In this document: positions 34,808 through 55,282 of the stretch, piece after piece
Numbering within the stretch: the first letter of the stretch is position 1
Layout: each line of letters opens with the position of its first letter
NCBI RefSeq assembly: GCF_032854445.1
Contig: NC_088300.1
Span: forward strand, 60,610,984 to 60,674,983
Source: Liolophura sinensis
Lineage: Eukaryota > Mollusca > Polyplacophora > Chitonida > Chitonidae
Direction: 5' to 3'
DNA length: 64,000 bases
The notes under the pieces: model-generated
The model's database searches: none
Told to the model about the DNA's origin: nothing
The model's input: only the letters and a program-made list of their open reading frames with translations
Made by a program: the position numbers and the translations under genes

Positions 34808-37800
34808 ATGGCTGAAACACCCAGTGAGTTTAAGCTGAAAAACCCTCCAATGGATGGAGTGTCTGCTGTTAAATTTGGTCCTAACTCCAGCCAGCACCTG
34901 CTGGTATCATCATGGGACTGCACTGTGCGGCTATATGATGTCATCAGTAACAATATGAGGTTGAGCTTCCCACAGCAAGCCCCAGTCCTCGATTGCTGTT
35001 TTCATGTATGTACATGGGCTTGGTTGTTCAAAAGTGTATTAGATAATACTGATATTAAGTTATATTATATATTAATATATTAATTTAACAAAAACCCAGC
35101 TACCAAATGGAACAGTAGCAGACTTAGTTCATATTAATAAACTGTTCCACAATTATTTGAGCCAAGTGCAAAACTGAAGACTTCAAGTTAAATCTGCTAT
35201 GAAGTCTCAAGACTGTTTTGAACAACCAGCTGGTTCATATTACAAAACATGAAAAAATGACTTAAAGTAAATAGTAACAAAGAAAATATGCATTAAATAC
35301 ACATGTAGTCTCTTTGACAGTGGTTGTTCTGAACATATATTTGAAACTTGGCAGATCCAGTATGGTCATGCATATGCACGGTACAAAGGAAGACTTTGCT
35401 GGCTCAAAGCGAAGTCCTTATAGTATGGAAAGTTTCTCTGTTGTCTTATTAATTTCATTGTCTAACTTTCCTGACCATTTTTCAGGATTCAGTTCGAGCG
35501 TATAGTGGAGGATTGGACAAAGTTCTGAAAACTTTTGATTTTAACACTAATGCAGGTAAGTGTGTCTGCAATAAAAGTATGATTGTTGCCAGCGAGAAAA
35601 AGTTGTATTATCAGCATGTCAATAAAAATAGTTGATAGTTTAATTTTGACCCAATGCATGTCTTTATCTGCTTGTCAGTAAAAATAGTTGATAGTTTAAT
35701 TTTGAACCAATACATGTCTTCATCCTATGGAATTCAATCAGCAGACTGATACACAGGTTTTTAAGTATGATATCAAAACTGGCCTTTTTTCTGGGCCTCC
35801 TTTTCTCTGGTGTAAGTTGAGAACAACATCATTGTCAAGTCAGGCTGTCTGGAGTGTGGTGTGTAAAATCAAGCTAATAAGTGAAGAAAATAAGCATGAA
35901 ACCTGTATGTGTATGGCACCGTATAAAGTAGTGTTAGCTGGTATTCTGACGTCTGGAGCAATATTCATCTGCTCAGATTACATTCACATCATGATCTACT
36001 TGTAATAAATTTGTCGTTGTCGTTCTCGCTATTTTCATCCGCCTCGACAAATTTTATAGCAGCAATGAATGGACTCCAAAGTACATGTGTTTTCATTGGT
36101 GGTCCACTATTATGAGTAACTATTGTATATATTCCCTATTGTTGTGTTTGTACAGAGAGAAGTGTAGGAATGCATGACGCCCCTATACGCTGTGTTGAGT
36201 TCTGCCCAGATGCTAATGTCATTGTCACAGGAAGTTGGGATTCTACTGTCAAACTATGGGACCCACGGACACCCTGTAATGCTGGCACCTTCTCACAACC
36301 TGACAAGGTAGGTGGACTCGCATCATGTCCGCAGGTTTTTTTGTTTATCCAGTTTCAATTGAAATTCTGTTTTTTGTGCCTGATTATACACATACTGTTA
36401 CTTGTTCAGAGATATGACCTGAAATGTACTGGTAATTCCTCAAAAATTACTGCATTATTTACAAAAAAATTAAGTTTAATACAGTTTATTTAATTTTTTT
36501 TTTTAATAGACATTCTTGCTAGAATGTTTCATATGTCAAAGAAGTAATTTTTGCAGCAACTCTACTATGACATTTTCAAAGATATTAATCTAGAAAAACC
36601 GATTTTAATTCAGGAAAGCCTTATGTCTACTGAAAGTAGTCATCTTGTGAGAGTTTTTAAGGTATGAGATATAAAGACCTTGATTTTTAGAAGTTTAATA
36701 CAAATCAAACAGTTTTATTTCTAAAGTTTTGCCTGCTTTGAAAATCCTGACATTTTCATTTAAGTTATATCATTCTCTGTTACAGGTATACACCTTGTCT
36801 GTTTGTGGGGACAGACTAATTGTTGGAACTGCAGGGAGAAAGATTTTGGTTTGGGATCTCCGAAATATGGGTTATGTACAACAACGACGAGAATCCAGCC
36901 TGAAATATCAGACACGATGCATTCGAAGTTTCCCTAACAAACAAGGCTATGTTCTCAGCTCCATTGAAGGTACCACTACATACATCAATACTTTGTAACT
37001 TTTGTGCGGTGCTTTTGGATTGGACACATCATAAGATTATTAGCAAGTAGCCAGTTTTCAACACAGACTCAGACCATAACAAAGACTTAATAATATGCAG
37101 TATTAGTAATTACTTGTTATAAAGTGTTCACCATCCTTTGGGGTCCAAGCGAGCACTGGTTGGTTTTGGAGCCAATCCAGTATGACTGGTTATGCATGTT
37201 GTGAGATGGAATCTGGTGTCTTCAGCATGGTGTTTTAGAGAGGCAGCACCATGCACATGTCATTGTGGACATTGGGAGCTGCATGGGAAGAATCCAAGGG
37301 ATGGTGAAAGGGACATTCAACTCAAACCTTTAAGTTGGGAACCTTTGTCTTGTGAATTGTTTTACACCAGGCACCCCAGTTTCCTCACTGTCTGCCATAA
37401 AAAATTTATTTTACACATCAGTCAAATAAATAAAAGCCCAAGCTACCAGGCAGCTAAACTGTTAAAGGCTCTTGCATAAAGGATAAAGTGTTATCTAACT
37501 CTCATTTCTCTGCTCCCAGGTCGTGTTGCAGTGGAGTACTTGGATCCCAGCCCTGAGGTACAGAAGAAGAAATATGCATTTAAATGTCACCGTGTGAAGG
37601 AGCAGGGCAAAGAGAAGATCTACCCTGTCAATGCTATAGCCTTCCATAACGTCCACAACACATTTGCCACAGGCGGCTCTGACGGCATTGTGAACATCTG
37701 GGACGGCTTTAATAAGAAGAGACTGTGTCAGTTCCACAAGTAAGTCTTTCTGTTTGTCAGTCCCCGGAGACAGATTCAGCAAAGCCAGTTTTGACATAAA

Positions 37801-40800
37801 TCAGTCAGTTCCTGAATCATGCATTTAAGGCTTATTTGAATGTTTTTTTATACTCTAATGCATCACCTAGACTTCATCTGGGCACAGTGTCACAAAACGG
37901 CGTACAACTTTTTTTTATCATACAATTGTCGTACGATATTTTGTGTGTCACCATTACTGTACCGTTGCCCTACATGTGGGGTTATCGTACATGCAGGATA
38001 TCTATGTGAAACGGGGTCCCGATGAGGATGGAGAGTTTGAAATATATTTGAGTCACACCAGCCCCTGATAAAGTTGGAGACCAATATACAGCTCTTCGTC
38101 ATTACAGCACTTTCTCATTACAGCACTGTTGTTATGGGGACAAACCTGCCTGGCATGCTGTTTATGGTGCGCACTACATGATGTTCGTTTGCCACCTAAA
38201 ACCTGTATGATATATAATATAGGAACAGATACAGTGACAAATGAGCGAAATATCATGGCTTTCGGTGAATAATTAGTCAAGATAGTCAAGCATCAGAGTG
38301 TAAAGAAGATACAAAATCTGGAGGCTGTGTTATACGGAATTACGTGTTTGTAATGAACTGTGTTATAATGAGAGAGGGTGTACACGTAACTACAGTGTAC
38401 TGTGCGTAGTCGTTAAGGCAAGCCAATGAGTGTTCTGTCCTCCAAGAAATTTATCGTATCATAGACACTTTTTCTGGGAGATAATTGTCCCTGCTGTATA
38501 TGTGATAGGGACAGTAAATCTTCAGTCTTTTCAACCCATTCGCACGTGGGAAGGTCAGCCAGGGTATCCTCCCACCATAATGCTGGCCGCCATCGTATAA
38601 GAGAAGTACAAAACGCCAATTAAATAAATCAATAACCTTTCCAACCACTAAAGCACTTTTTTCAGGGGAATTTATACATACGTTTATTATGAAAATGACG
38701 CTGGAAATGATTTGTTTGTGTCGCTCAAGATGCAGGCTTCATAGGACTGTGCAGATTATTTCTCTACACCACATAGTTCTTTGGGAATGTTTCAGAACAT
38801 TGGTGGCATAGGCATTGAAAGGGTTGAAGAATTAATATGATTAGGGTTGTTGTTGAAATACTACATTAAAGTGACAGACGGCACCTGACTAATGTTTATG
38901 TCCACTGAAAAAACTACCATTTAAAGTATCTTAAACTGGCATTAAATATTTTTCTAGATTTTTTAAGTCTAGTAAAGGTTTAGTGAAACTTTTTCTGGAC
39001 ACAGCCTCAGCGCGTCTCCATTATCCACAGCAAGATGACATCTCATTTACTATATGTATATCTCATTTATTATATTTGTTATAGTTAAAGCAGTAGCCTG
39101 TGGCAGATAAAAGTTGTGGATTTTGATGATGATGGACTGAGTGACAAATAGCTTTCTTGGAAATTGCAAATTGCTGGAAGCATATTTCTTTCACTGCTTG
39201 AACTGTCATTTCACAGTGCTGTATCACAGTAGCCCATACATGTAGATGCACGGGCAGGGTATTCCTGGTGCAGATCCTGACCTCTGGAGGGGTTGTGCTG
39301 GTGATTTTAACCCCTACTAAATGTGTACAAAATTACAATAGGATTGTTGTAGAACTAGATTCATGCTTAATTCTGAAACAAATGGAAATAAATGTAAGCA
39401 TAACTGAGGCTGATCTAAGCATTAGACTGTTGCAGGATTTTATGCTTCAGTTTTGAAGTGGTGGCTTCTAAGATGAGAGCAGTGCTGACCTAGTTATCGC
39501 GGATGTCAGAGAAAGTACCTCAGCTTAAACATGGCGTTTCAAGAATTTTACTGTATTTTATAAAAAGAAACAGGAAAAATTATCCCTTATATGTAAGAAA
39601 GACAAAGGAGAAAAATTTAAATTCTTCAATTCTAGTAAATATAGAGAAAAAATAATTATATCATAAGAATTCATTAATTTTAAGCATTGTTCACTGAGAT
39701 GCCTTCTTCCCATTCTCGTAAACCTTTGGCATCCCTAATGAATTTATCACTGGATCTGATGTTTGTTATTTAGGAACTGCTGACTAAGCGCTAAAATGAA
39801 CGACAATAGTGTATGTGGATAATTTGAACAGCATGTCTAAGTAAGCCTAGGGTTCACTGAAGGGATCTCTGATGAATGCAGTGTGGGCCGAGATGGTATG
39901 CTGTTGTCTGACATAATTTGTGATACCGCCGTTGAATATTACACAACTTGTAAATCAACTAATTTTACTTCTGTGGTGGTCTGTAAATGATACAGACCTG
40001 GCCCACAACACTTTATGAAATAGCCCTTCCGCTACACGGAACTAAATTGCTGTAAATGATCTCAAAGTGAGTAGTCCTGTGTTGTCATGTGTCACTTCAT
40101 GGAGTGAATGGGCAAATGCGGTGTCACAGTTTAGGCCCTGCAGTCTGATAGGAACGTGTTTGATTGGATAAAATTCTCGAGATATCTTCTTCTATTCTCA
40201 CCTGCCATTTGTGCAATATTGTCATTTTGTTCTATGTGTTATTCGGTGAAATCTCATTAAAATAATAAAGTATGATACTTTTTAGAAAGCTTGAGAATCC
40301 TGCTTTCGATTGAAACATGTTTTAGCCAGTTGCTGTCTTGCCCTTTAAAGCACTAATATGATTTGTACCATAAGTGAACGTTTTATGATGTTGAGATGGG
40401 CCTACATGTATGTCACATGTATAATTGTTGAATTCATGAAAAGTTTACTCACCCAGCTAGGCTGAACTACAAACGGTGCATCAGTTTTCTTCTTGCTGTT
40501 TGTTGAAACCAAGTAAAACAGTGTGTTTAGTTGTATCTGAGTGATATTTGGATTTTGAAGTTATGTTATGCAATTCTGGACAAATATTTTAAATACTTGC
40601 AGGCCAGAAAATGTGCGGATTGAATCTTCTTTGTGTCAGAGAGTACTCTCTGTCATTGTCAGAGTGTTCATTAAGTTCACAGAACTGATTAGACCATGTT
40701 TACCGTATGTGGGAAGGTCTGCCAGTAACCTGCGGATGGTTGTGGGTTTCCTCCCACCATAATGCTGTATACATGTAAGTGAAATATTCTTGAGTACGGC

Positions 40801-41062
40801 ATAAAACACCAATCAAACAAAAGTAAATAAATAAATAGATTATGTTTAACATTATAATACAGCATTATCTTATTTATTTTGTCTTTCTTTTTGTCCCCTC
40901 AGATATCCCACTAGTATCGCCTCCCTTGCATTCAGTCAGGATGGTTCTGTGTTAGCGATTGCGTCCTGCTTCATGTATGAACAGGAAGAACCTCCAGAGG
41001 TTACTGAAGAGGCTGTGTTCATCCGGAACGTGAACGACCAGGAAACCAAACCCAAGTCATGA
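34808..41062 (+). CDS. BUB3: Mitotic checkpoint protein BUB3, complete, 6 coding exons
   Basis: BUB3 is a seven-bladed WD40 protein that binds GLEBS motifs of BUB1 and BUBR1 and phosphorylated MELT motifs of KNL1 at kinetochores. Coding exons: 34808-35005, 35486-35555, 36156-36307, 36786-36969, 37520-37739 and 40903-41062. They total 984 nt, 327 residues (human 328), with consistent phases and GT/AG borders. Near-invariant stretches are visible: [15 protein letters not shown] in the first blade, [13 protein letters not shown] and [19 protein letters not shown] (exon 3), [19 protein letters not shown] with [19 protein letters not shown] (exon 4), [20 protein letters not shown] and [14 protein letters not shown] (exon 5), and an ETKPKS end. 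The start agrees with human (SEFKL.NPP.DG). No disruption is seen. The last intron (37740-40902) is the longest. Confidence 0.98.
37100..37430. mobile_element. SINE-like relic, BUB3 intron 4
   Basis: Diverged repeat material with ctggtgtcttcagcatggtg (also seen in part at 56.4 kb and in the DPCD satellite) and an A-rich (AAATAAATAAA) end. The family is uncertain. Confidence 0.35.
38543..38634 (+). mobile_element. SINE family A, 3' part
   Basis: cacgtgggaaggtcagcc, cctcccaccataatgctggc, 'caaaacgccaattaaataaa'. It lies in BUB3 intron 5. Confidence 0.75.
40704..40838 (+). mobile_element. SINE family A, 3' half
   Basis: Runs from cgtatgtgggaaggtctgcc through cctgcggatggttgtggg and ccataatgctg to the tail gagtacggcataaaacacc and (AAAT)n. 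The tail ends 65 bp before the acceptor of the last BUB3 exon. Confidence 0.88.
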
Positions 41063-41189
41063 ACACAATGAACTCCTCTTCCTCCTTCATCATACATCAT
41101 CATCGTATATAATTGTAAACTGGTGGACTTTCCAAAGGTGGATTCTAGACATATCTGGCTGTTCACATTTTTATTTATACATTTATAAA

Positions 41190-41690
41190 GAGCTTAAAGA
41201 CAATATTGGACACACTGATTCCCTGAATAGTTGGAAGAGAGCAAATTTGGACATACTGTTTCTCTTACCAGCTGGAGAAGAGAAAATTTGGACACACTGA
41301 TTCCCTGAATAGTTGGAAGAGAGCAAACTTGGACATACTGTTTCTCTCACTAGCTGGAGAAGGGCAAATTTGGACATAATGTTTCTTTCACCAGCTGGAG
41401 AAGAGCAAATTTGGACATGCTGATTCTCTGAATAGGTGGAGAAGAGCAAATTTGGACATGCTGTTCCTCTCACTAGCTGGAGAAGAGCAAATTTGGACAT
41501 GCTGTTTCTCTGAATAGGTGGAGAAGAGCAAATTTGGACATGCTGTTCCTCTCACTAGCTGGAGAAGAGCAAATTTGGACATGCTGTTTCTCTCACTAGC
41601 TGGAGAAGAGTAAATTTGGACATGCTGATTCTCTGAATAGGTGGAAAAGTGCAAATTTGGACGTGCTGTTTCTCTGAATATCTGAGAAAA
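41190..41690. repeat. 41-bp minisatellite downstream of BUB3
   Basis: About 12 copies of a 41-bp unit (ctagctggagaagagcaaat plus ttggacatgctgtttctctca), with two variants alternating (one with 'ctgaatagg' in place of 'ctcactagc'). It begins ~130 bp after the BUB3 stop, so it may be transcribed in the 3' UTR. The minus strand is open but low-complexity. Confidence 0.93.
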
Positions 41691-41810
41691 AAAGGGAAAT
41701 ACGGATATGCTGCCTTTACAGATAGCTGGGGAAATGGCTAGTGTTTCAATTTCAGTTCCATGCATTACCTGTAATATTTCATTTTCAGAGACTTTCACTA
41801 AAGCAGTCAC

Positions 41811-41900
41811 TCACGTCCAGCTCATGCTGGCTTGCTCTTCACCCATGCGTGAGAAAAGCTACCTGTGGATGGTCGTGGATTTCCCCCAGTTTCTGCTCAG
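41811..41900 (+). mobile_element. SINE family A body fragment
   Basis: Degenerate: cgtccagctcatgctggctt, acctgtggatggtcgtgga, ttcccccagtttctgctcagc. Confidence 0.6.
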
Positions 41901-42859
41901 CGTCCTCAAACCTAGCTCTGTAGGGCTGGTTGATGACGTATACTATCACAGCCCTGTCTTGGTCCATAAGCTTACCTTGAACACCTCTTTACTTCCCTTG
42001 CTTATATACAATTTGTCTGTCTGTACTCATAGTCAACGCAGCTATCAGTTCCAGGTAGCTGTTCCCATGTGTCATTACTAATAAACCCACACAAGCATAA
42101 AACTATAGTGGAAACTGGATAAATTCCAACTCCCATGTTTGAATGCCTGCTCCTCACAGCCCACACAAGGGAGATAACTACTGACATTACTAGCAATTAG
42201 TATATTTTGTACATCTTGTTTAATCTGTTCCTTAATTGTTTGAGAATTTTTTTTTTATTCCTCAGTGTTGATTATGGGTCCCTTCTATGTCATTACTGGT
42301 GAGACTGATCCTAAACAATCAGCCAGTATGCTTGTCAAAAGGTCTAACTTGCCTAGTAGTGGCAGTGGTAATTGTATACAATGTACATGATTCCCCTCAC
42401 TGTGAGGAGTATGCATTTAAACATAGTGGTTGGAGTTAGAATTTATCCAGTTTCCACTAGTTTCATGCTTGTGTGGGTTTACCAGTGATGACACATGGAA
42501 ACACCTACCTGAAACTGATTGCTGAGAAGACTATGAGAACAGACAGACACATTACTTGGCGGCCAACAGTAGTGTATTGAAGCCAGCACTCAAAGTACAG
42601 AGGTGTTCAGGGTAAGCTTATGGAACAAGGCAGGGCTGTGATAGTACACGAAATCACAGCCCTACAAAGCTACATCAAACCATAATACTAGTCACTGTGG
42701 TACAAGTGAAATATTCTTGAGTGGCCTCTTTTTCATCTTAGTCTCATCCCTGTATTTTGTCATCACTCAAATGAGAACAGATATTTTGGACATCTAGGAA
42801 CCAATCCAAAAAAACTTTACCCACCTACAAAGATACTGAGGTTTACCTTATTCCACCAC

Positions 42860-43475
42860 AAAAATGCATTTTTACCATTGTCAGACGAAACACTGCACCA
42901 CAAAAATGCATTTTTACCATCGTCAGACGAAGACTGCACCACAAAAATGCCTTTTTACCATCGTCAGACAAACACTGCACCATAAAAATGCATTTTTACC
43001 ATCGTCAGACAAACACTGCACCATAAAAAATGCATTTTTACCATCGTCAGACGAAGACTGCACCACAAAAATGCATTTTTACCATCGTCAGACAAACACT
43101 GCACCATAAAAATGCATTTTTACCATCGTCAGACAAACACTGCACCATAAAAATGCATTTTTACCATCGTCAGACGAAGACTGCACCATAAAAATGCATT
43201 TTTACCATCGTCAGACAAACACTGCACCATAAAAATGCATTTTTACCATCGTCAGACGAAGACTGCACCATAAAAATGCATTTTTACCATCGTCAGACGA
43301 ACACTGCACCACAAAAATGCATTTTTACCATCGTCAGACGAACACTGCACCACAAAAATGCATTTTTACCATCGTCAGACGAACACTGCACCACAGAAAT
43401 GCATTTTTACCATCGTCAGACAAACACTGCACCACAAAAATGCATTTTTACCATTGTCAGACAAACACTGCAATG
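42860..43475. repeat. Second 41-bp minisatellite downstream of BUB3
   Basis: About 15 copies of a 41-bp unit (aaaaatgcatttttaccatc plus gtcagacaaacactgcaccat). Its sequence is unrelated to the array at 41190. The unit carries a small palindrome (aaaaatgcattttt). ORFs here (MHFYHRQTNTAP repeats) are artefacts. Confidence 0.95.
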
Positions 43476-43857
43476 GCTATTCTGTCAATAAAGGAAGAAA
43501 AACAATGTAAAAAATGTCAGAAATGTTTGTTTTTATTTCTTTGAGACATTTTTACAGCCTTAAGTACTGTTTTTGATTGTTGAGCTGCATACCTAAATTT
43601 GGAATTTTTTTTCCATAACCTCGTTTACACCATCCAGTGACGATTAGACAGTTTGTATTAGTTACTACTAATTCATGTATGTTCTACAAGCCAGGAATCA
43701 CTACCACTGTTCTCACTGGTTACCAAAATCTGCAATTGATTATTGCCCCCTTGTATATAATAAATAAAACCTTAAAAATTAAAGTTTGGGGATTATCATT
43801 TTTTTAAATACATTTGACCACCATGGCTTGGGTTGAGTTTTCATCAGAATCAAAAGC

Positions 43858-43980
43858 CAGTGGTATAGTGGTTGGAGCACTGTGACAACCTGGGTTGAGT
43901 TATAATCAAAATCAAAAGCCAGTGGTATAGTTGTTAGAGCACTGTGACAACCTGCTTGGCTACCATGATAACATGAGCTC
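43858..43980 (+). repeat. Duplicated tRNA-like segment
   Basis: Two direct copies, about 60 bp apart, of 'aatcaaaagccagtggtata' plus 'gtggttggagcactgtgac'. The phrase 'gccagtggtatagtggttgg' resembles a pol III box A. The B box is poor. Probably a SINE head relic. Confidence 0.4.
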
Positions 43981-44717
43981 TACAGACTTAAAGGTGGAGA
44001 AAACATAAAAAAACTACAAAAGTTCAGATGAAAGATTGCAAAAAGTTAGTGATAAATGTGGTCTTCAATATCTTTATTGATTTTTCTTTAAAGACAAGAC
44101 ACTTGAAAATATTTTTGCATGGTGGGTATTTGGGATCACCTTTCGTTGTGTATAGTCTTTGTGTAATGTTATAAATGCGGATCTAATACATGTTTTAATA
44201 AAAATATTACCACTTGAATCTGTGTTTTTTTCAGATAAGAAATGTGTTCAACCTGGATTTTGATCATATTTATATTTTTAATATATCCATAAATATCATT
44301 AGAATGGAGATTAAATGCATATGTTTGGATAAACAACAAATTTCCATTCAAATAAATTTATTAGACATGCACAACATTCTTACTTGGGACATGATGATGC
44401 AACGGCGATAAATACCAAAAGGTGGTCCACCATGCAAAAATATTTCCAAAGACTCTTTAAATCAAGAAAAAACATTAAAGGCCATATTTCCAAATAAGTT
44501 TAGAAGCTCTTTGATCAGATTTTGACATAATTTTTATGTTTTCTTCTCCTTTAGGTCTTTATCTTCCAAAGAACTTACTGCACTGTCTCAGAATTTATGA
44601 TAACAAAACTGAAAATGAAGATTTAAGTCCAAACCTAAGTTTTGGAAGTTTTTACCAGACATTAAGATTAAGTCTGACTTAAATGTAAAACAAAAAAGGA
44701 TCATGACCCTGTTCTTC

Positions 44718-44845
44718 TGATTTCCATGAACAGTTTCTGATTTCCATGAGCAGTTTCTGATTTCTGATTTCCATGAACAGTTTCTGATTTCCATGAACAG
44801 TTTCTGATTTCCATGAACAGTTTCTGATTTCCATGAACAGTTTCT
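44718..44845. repeat. 21-bp minisatellite
   Basis: Six copies of cagtttctgatttccatgaa, one with an internal partial duplication (tttctgatttctgattt). Confidence 0.92.
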
Positions 44846-44939
44846 TTTACCCTTTAACATTTAACTTCCAGATTTTGCTCAGGCGATGCAAGTAAACCAA
44901 ACATTGCTTGAGCTCTAATCTGCAAAGACAAGCTGTCAG

Positions 44940-45015
44940 GGTTGGAGGTCGAATGGTAGAGTGTCTACCTTGGGGTCGGGAGACCTAGGATCAAACCCGA
45001 GTCGGGTCAGATTTA
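44940..45015 (+). mobile_element. tRNA-like SINE head
   Basis: Box A-like 'gaatggtagagtg' and box B-like 'ggatcaaacccg' are ~35 bp apart, as in a tRNA. The stem arms do not pair as a complete cloverleaf by eye and there is no clean acceptor stem. I read it as a SINE head and not a tRNA gene. Confidence 0.45.
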
Positions 45016-45696
45016 AACGGCAAAGAAAACATTATAAAGTATTTATCAAAAGACCATGAAATACTGTCCACAAAAACAGTTTGATTTCTTGTTTTTTTGG
45101 TTTTTTTTGAAATTTTTCTAACCAACTAAACTACATGTAAAACATAGGATTCCATAAGGGTCTGTTAAGACCCAGAGGGTATCAGTGACGTCACAGCAAT
45201 ATATTTGAATTGAAATAGTTTGTTTTAAGATCTATTTGTTGAATGCGTTCATAGCTCTTAATGAAGTGTTTCGAATGATGAAATACTAGTATAGCAATCT
45301 ATGTGTCAAGTGGCAAATAGCTGGAGTGACTTCTCCTGTCTCAGAAGGTCAGAAAAGGCCAAAGAATCCAAAGTATTAACTGCATTTTACTAGGTCAAAA
45401 AATATTCTAAAAAAATAATCAGACTATTATCCCAGACACTGACATGTACTTTATGCTGGTGTGTTCTTTTCCATTAACAATTCATAGGATCTGCCTTTGC
45501 AGTTGTTTTTAGTTGTTCACATCTTTACAGGATAGACCAAACCAGTAATATCACTGGTCTGAATCCCAGTACTGAATGCTCAGCAGGTCTGCTGGTCAAC
45601 AGTACCAAAACAGTACATACACTTCATTTACTCAATTTATAATTGAAGAAAGAAAAAAAAACTTTCTGGAATTGTTTGCACACATTTACAAAATAA

Positions 45697-45702
45697 TTTA
45701 TT
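45697..45702 (-). terminator. Candidate poly(A) signal of DPCD
   Basis: AATAAA on the minus strand, ~110 bp after the DPCD stop codon. Confidence 0.55.
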
Positions 45703-45810
45703 TCATGAACAGTGTACAGGTTATAAAATGAGGCCTAAAGTCACATTGAGGAACATGCGACAATTACAGTGCAATAATACAAGAGTTCATAATAAGAGTA
45801 GTTAACATCA

Positions 45811-53440
<7,630 letters not shown>

Positions 53441-54023
53441 GTTGTTTATAGTAACAAGAAAGAGTTCATTAAGGGGAGACAACCTGTACTGACATAATTC
53501 AATAAAACGCCAGCATCGATATGCCGCCTAGTTTCAACAGCGGGTAGCTCTGCTTGACGTGAAGCACATTTCAGTACATGGCTTGCTTGCTCTAGAGGAC
53601 CAGAATATTCTAAATACCGATGTGGTCCTTAAAGGCCATTTATCGGTGACTGGCACACCGAAACACCAACCAACCAACCGCCCATATATATCTTGCGGCC
53701 TGAACACACTATTTTGTAAAAGCAAACTGCTTAATTTCTTGCCTTTGGGAACACATATTTAACTTAAGAAGGTAAGTCCCACTGGATTATATTACCGGTG
53801 TATATTCCTGTACAGGTAAGCAACATTGTCATCATATGTCTACCGCTATACTTCAAATAGTGCGCATCCCATCGGTGTCCCTAAACACCAATGGAACGTT
53901 GTCAGACGACGTCCTGCTAGAAGTAGTTATCCCAAAACCAAAGGTTTCGTTCCTTCAAGTCTACGTATATGTGTATGTTTCAATTATATTGGCTTGATTG
54001 ATCATAAGAACTGTTGACCAGTA

Positions 54024-54190
54024 GAACGTAAAACTGACCATAGACACTATGGAGCGTAAAACTGACCGTGAACCCTAAAGAACGTAACACAACTAGAAAC
54101 CCTATAAAACGTAACACAACTAGAAACCCTATAGAACGTAACACTGACTGGAAACCTTATAGAAAGTAACACAGACTATAAACCCTACTT
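54024..54190. repeat. ~29-bp tandem repeat, left block
   Basis: About five copies of a unit like aacgtaacactgactagaaa plus ccctatag. It continues at 54540-54655 beyond a hairpin element. Confidence 0.8.
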
Positions 54191-54539
54191 ATTATTTATA
54201 TAAAGGTGAAATGTCAGGATTTTCCCGTCACTGATAAAAGTTATATCTCACTGACTAAAGTTAGATATCACTTTTGTTATTACACACCCCGGCGCCATGA
54301 CATCACAAAGAAATATTTTGATTTATGGCGTTTCAATTCAAGCTTAGCAGAATGACATCATAATATAATATATTTGTCAAAATATAAATAATAAATAGAA
54401 TATTGGACAGTGAAGGTTGAATATCATAAATACTTTTCTCGTGAAAGGTGGAAATGATAACCTTCTCGTATTTGCGTATCATTTTCACTCTCACTCGAAA
54501 AATATTTATGATATTCAACCATCACTGTGCAATATCCTC
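54191..54539. mobile_element. Hairpin (MITE-like) element within the 29-bp array
   Basis: An ~350-bp segment interrupts the array. It contains a strong inverted repeat: ggttgaatatcataaata (54415-54432) is the exact reverse complement of 54503-54520. Imperfect pairing extends to ~60 bp per arm (54399-54460 with 54468-54536). It has no ORF. It is likely a non-autonomous element that inserted into the array. Confidence 0.65.
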
Positions 54540-54655
54540 TGTATAACGTAACAATGACTAGAAACCCTATAGAACGTAACAATGTCTAGAAACTGTATAG
54601 AATGTAACACTGAAAAGAAACCCTAAATAACGAAACACTGACTAGAAAGCCACAA
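54540..54655. repeat. ~29-bp tandem repeat, right block
   Basis: Four copies of the same unit as 54024-54190 (aacgtaacaatgactagaaa plus ccctatag). Confidence 0.8.
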
Positions 54656-55282
54656 GCAATCAGGTTTTGTTTAATGGCCCTTGCACTCGATGCGGCAGCT
54701 AGATGTATATAGCTTTCATCCGTAAAAAGCGGACTTTATTCACGTCCGGGGCAGTTTATCTACATCGATAAGTAGTAGGATCCATAGCGTGAAGGGTACA
54801 TCATTCCATGAATTGCTGCTTTACCTGAAGAGAAACACCACCGATAAGACCGTATATCATTTCTGTACTACAAGCTTGTCCTTGTTTTGAGCGTCCAGGG
54901 TAAGAATTCAGATCCAGGTATTCAATATTTGCTTGTGTATACATAGATATAACCACTATTGTGTCAGGGAAATTAGTACTGAACATCATCCTATTGCTGG
55001 TTTCGTTTACAGTTATTTGGCATAATAATTAATTCATATTCTAGCTTACACATATAACAGGATATATAGTGTTAATGACTCCAAAAAATCATTAGGGCAC
55101 ATTTTCAAGAATCTAAAATTAACGTTTATTTTAGACTGCTGTGCTTTGCTTGTTCTTCCCGACAGGTACTTTAGTGGGAAAATAATTTGTTCAGAATTAT
55201 CCCCCTTGGCTACTTCAACGCTGACAGAATATTACTCCATCAAGAAAAGATAATATTTGTCAGGCCGCAATAATTGACAAGC

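Larger units (their letters stand above)
41063..45810. other. BUB3/DPCD convergent intergenic region
   Basis: This region contains the BUB3 3' UTR and the DPCD 3' end. The first AATAAA I see after BUB3 on + is near 42080, so the 3' UTR may include the first 41-bp array. It also holds two 41-bp arrays, a 21-bp array and tRNA-like SINE heads. No coding exon was recognised. Confidence 0.6.

Noticed and set aside
42864-43544. ORFs repeating MHFYHRQTNTAP
   Set aside because: 41-bp satellite artefact. The period is not a multiple of three, so the peptide repeats only every three units or by chance.
44940-45015. tRNA gene
   Set aside because: Boxes A and B are recognisable, but a full set of paired stems and a clean acceptor stem are not; a SINE head is more likely.
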